Shown here in pieces: positions 50,266 through 51,733 of a stretch of DNA of 51,733 bases. Below the pieces are notes generated by a model. The model worked only from the letters and a program-made list of their open reading frames with translations. It was not told where the DNA came from and made no database searches. The DNA lies in the NCBI GenBank assembly GCA_016715205.1, contig JADKBC010000022.1, positions 1 through 51,733 of the forward strand, in the 5' to 3' direction. Both the position numbers and the translations under genes were made by a program. Each line of letters opens with the position of its first letter. Position 1 is the first letter of the stretch. Source of the DNA: Holophaga sp. Its GTDB lineage: Bacteria > Acidobacteriota > Holophagae > Holophagales > Holophagaceae.

Positions 50266-51733
50266 GTGTGTGGCATTGCTGGGATCGTTCGAATCGCTGG
50301 CCCAGGGCGGCTCCCTGGCGAAATCCTTCGTGGATTCTCCAAGGACCTTGCTCATCGGGGCCCCGATGGCGAAGGTTGGCTTTGCTGGATGCCCAGTGGT
50401 TCCATTCACCGGGGATATCACGCCTGTGAGCACGATCGCGAAGGCCGTGTTGCCCTGGTACACCGCCGCCTGGCCATCCTCGACTTGAGCATGGCTGCGG
50501 CTCAACCCATGTCCGACGACACAGGGCGTTATCACCTCACCTTCAATGGCGAAATTTATAATTTTCTCGAATTACGGAAGGAACTCGAGCGCGAGGGGAT
50601 CCGGTTCTCCACCCGCTCTGACACGGAAGTCCTCCTGACAGGCTTCCGTGTCTGGGGCGAAGCGCTGCTTCCAAGGCTGCGCGGCATGTTCGCCCTGGCC
50701 ATTCTGGATACAGAACGGCAAACCCTTCTTCTTGCGCGGGATCCTCTAGGTATCAAGCCTCTCTATTTCGCCCAAACTTCCGAATTTTTGGCGTTTGCTT
50801 CGGAACAGCGCCCTCTTAGGTCCCTCCCGGGTTTGGGGCGCAAGGTGGATCCTCGCAGAGTGAATGAATTCCTGTGCACTGGTCTCAGTGATAACGGCAG
50901 CCATACCTTTTTGGACTCTGTAAAACAACTCCCGGCAGGCCACCTGATGGAAATATCCCTTCAGGGGCCTGCCGCCCTGATGGAGCCCCGCCGCCACACG
51001 CGCCTGGAACCTGAACCCATCGACGGGATGACCCGAATCCAGGCGACGGATCGGTTGCGCGAATTATTCCTCGATTCAGTGCGCCTCCACTTGCGCAGCG
51101 ATGTTCCGATTGGCTCGGCCCTCTCTGGAGGCATCGATTCTTCTTCGATTGTGATGGCCATGCGTCGGCTCGACCCCTCTGCGGATCTCCATGCCTTCTG
51201 CTATCGAGCCGGCAAGGAAGGCCTTGATGAAGGCCCTTTCATGGCCTTGGTCGGGCAGGAAGCTGAAGCCACCCTCCACGAAACCTGGGCTACGGGTGAA
51301 GACCTGCTCGACGATCTCAAAGGTTTGATGCGAGCCCAGGATGATCCTTTTGGCAGCACCAGCATCTTTGCCCAGTACAGGGTCTTTCGCTTGGCCCGGG
51401 AGGCCGGAATCAAAGTGATGCTAGATGGTCAGGGCGCCGACGAAATGCTGGGTGGCTATCTTTCCTACACCGGTATTCGGGTGGCCAGCCTGATGCGGCA
51501 ATGGCACGTTATCCAGGCCATGAAACTCTTGCGAACCGCCAACCGGTTGCCGGGTCGCGGGGGGGATCGCATTCCTGGCCGAGCCTCTCAGGTGGCCTAT
51601 GCCGCCAATTTTCTACTCCCGAAGTGGGCCAAAGACCCGCTTCGGCGTCTGGCAGGTTATCAACCTGCTTGGCCAGACTGGATCCAGGCCACGTGGTTTC
51701 GAGAACGTGACATGGGGCCTGCCCGGCCCTATG
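50266..51733 (+). CDS. asnB: Asparagine synthase (glutamine-hydrolysing), cut by right edge
   Basis: The start is GTG at 50266, reading (M)CGIAGIVRIAG, so the catalytic Cys2 of the glutaminase follows the start as required. The amidotransferase domain has LAHRGPDGEGW, LVHRRLAILDLS and FNGEIYNFLELR. The synthetase domain has SALSGGIDSSSIVMAMRRL (ATP-binding SGGIDSS) and MLDGQGADEMLGGY. About 489 residues are visible; the usual length is about 600-640. In surface-sugar clusters such genes often amidate a sugar acid or act in exosortase-linked loci, so housekeeping asparagine synthesis is not certain. No strong ribosome site is seen. Confidence 0.9.
   Translation, partial: MCGIAGIVRIAGPGRLPGEILRGFSKDLAHRGPDGEGWLCWMPSGSIHRGYHACEHDREGRVALVHRRLAILDLSMAAAQPMSDDTGRYHLTFNGEIYNFLELRKELEREGIRFSTRSDTEVLLTGFRVWGEALLPRLRGMFALAILDTERQTLLLARDPLGIKPLYFAQTSEFLAFASEQRPLRSLPGLGRKVDPRRVNEFLCTGLSDNGSHTFLDSVKQLPAGHLMEISLQGPAALMEPRRHTRLEPEPIDGMTRIQATDRLRELFLDSVRLHLRSDVPIGSALSGGIDSSSIVMAMRRLDPSADLHAFCYRAGKEGLDEGPFMALVGQEAEATLHETWATGEDLLDDLKGLMRAQDDPFGSTSIFAQYRVFRLAREAGIKVMLDGQGADEMLGGYLSYTGIRVASLMRQWHVIQAMKLLRTANRLPGRGGDRIPGRASQVAYAANFLLPKWAKDPLRRLAGYQPAWPDWIQATWFRERDMGPARPY

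Overview
The window is a GC-rich bacterial chromosome segment with dense, same-strand gene blocks. It has no insertion sequence, prophage, rRNA or CRISPR array. The gene style suggests a Gram-negative bacterium with an outer membrane: a FadL-type porin, a DUF5916 barrel-like protein, a lipoprotein and an MsbA-like exporter. Hanks-type kinases and DUF4388/TPR proteins are also present. Together these resemble Acidobacteriota, perhaps the Holophaga/Geothrix group. That placement is a judgement from gene style, not a tested result.

Positions 1-7230 (minus strand) hold the classical translation/transcription block. Read in its own direction it runs tRNA-Tyr, tRNA-Gly, tRNA-Thr, tuf, rpmG, tRNA-Trp, secE, nusG, rplK, rplA, rplJ, rplL, rpoB. 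rpoB runs off the left edge inside the rifampicin-binding region. The RpoB N-terminal region carries a roughly 59-residue insertion with eight cysteines arranged as two zinc-ribbon-like modules, which I regard as the most striking feature of the window. Strong RNA hairpins lie between rplL and rpoB and on both sides of tRNA-Trp.

Positions 7233-17828 hold rlmB and a FadL-like porin (minus), then a glutamine synthetase (plus). They are followed by a nadA / histidine kinase / response regulator run. Next come a hypothetical gene split by a likely one-base deletion, a CPBP membrane protease and a membrane-anchored Ser/Thr kinase. Positions 17963-28589 hold an EfpL-type elongation factor P paralogue with rsgA (lacking its usual zinc motif), a DCC thiol protein coupled to a solitary nuoG-like gene, purH, alaS and a hybrid histidine kinase.

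Positions 28593-40995 hold a DUF4388/TPR protein divergent from a second Ser/Thr kinase. The kinase gene leads into rnc, a HisA-like gene with a changed catalytic residue, and a large helical-repeat protein. After that comes a tightly overlapped block of lipoprotein, ECF sigma factor, membrane protein (candidate anti-sigma) and exported TPR protein, then an ABC exporter and queA. Positions 41002-46459 hold a phosphoesterase-like protein that has lost most metal ligands, a TauE/SafE permease, thyX, the DUF5916 protein and a DUF192 protein.

Positions 46652-51733 are the start of a surface-polysaccharide cluster: flippase, FkbM methyltransferase (frameshifted), glycosyltransferase and an asparagine-synthetase-like amidotransferase cut by the right edge. 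Both suspected frameshifts in the window can be explained by loss of a single G, so they may be consensus errors rather than biology.
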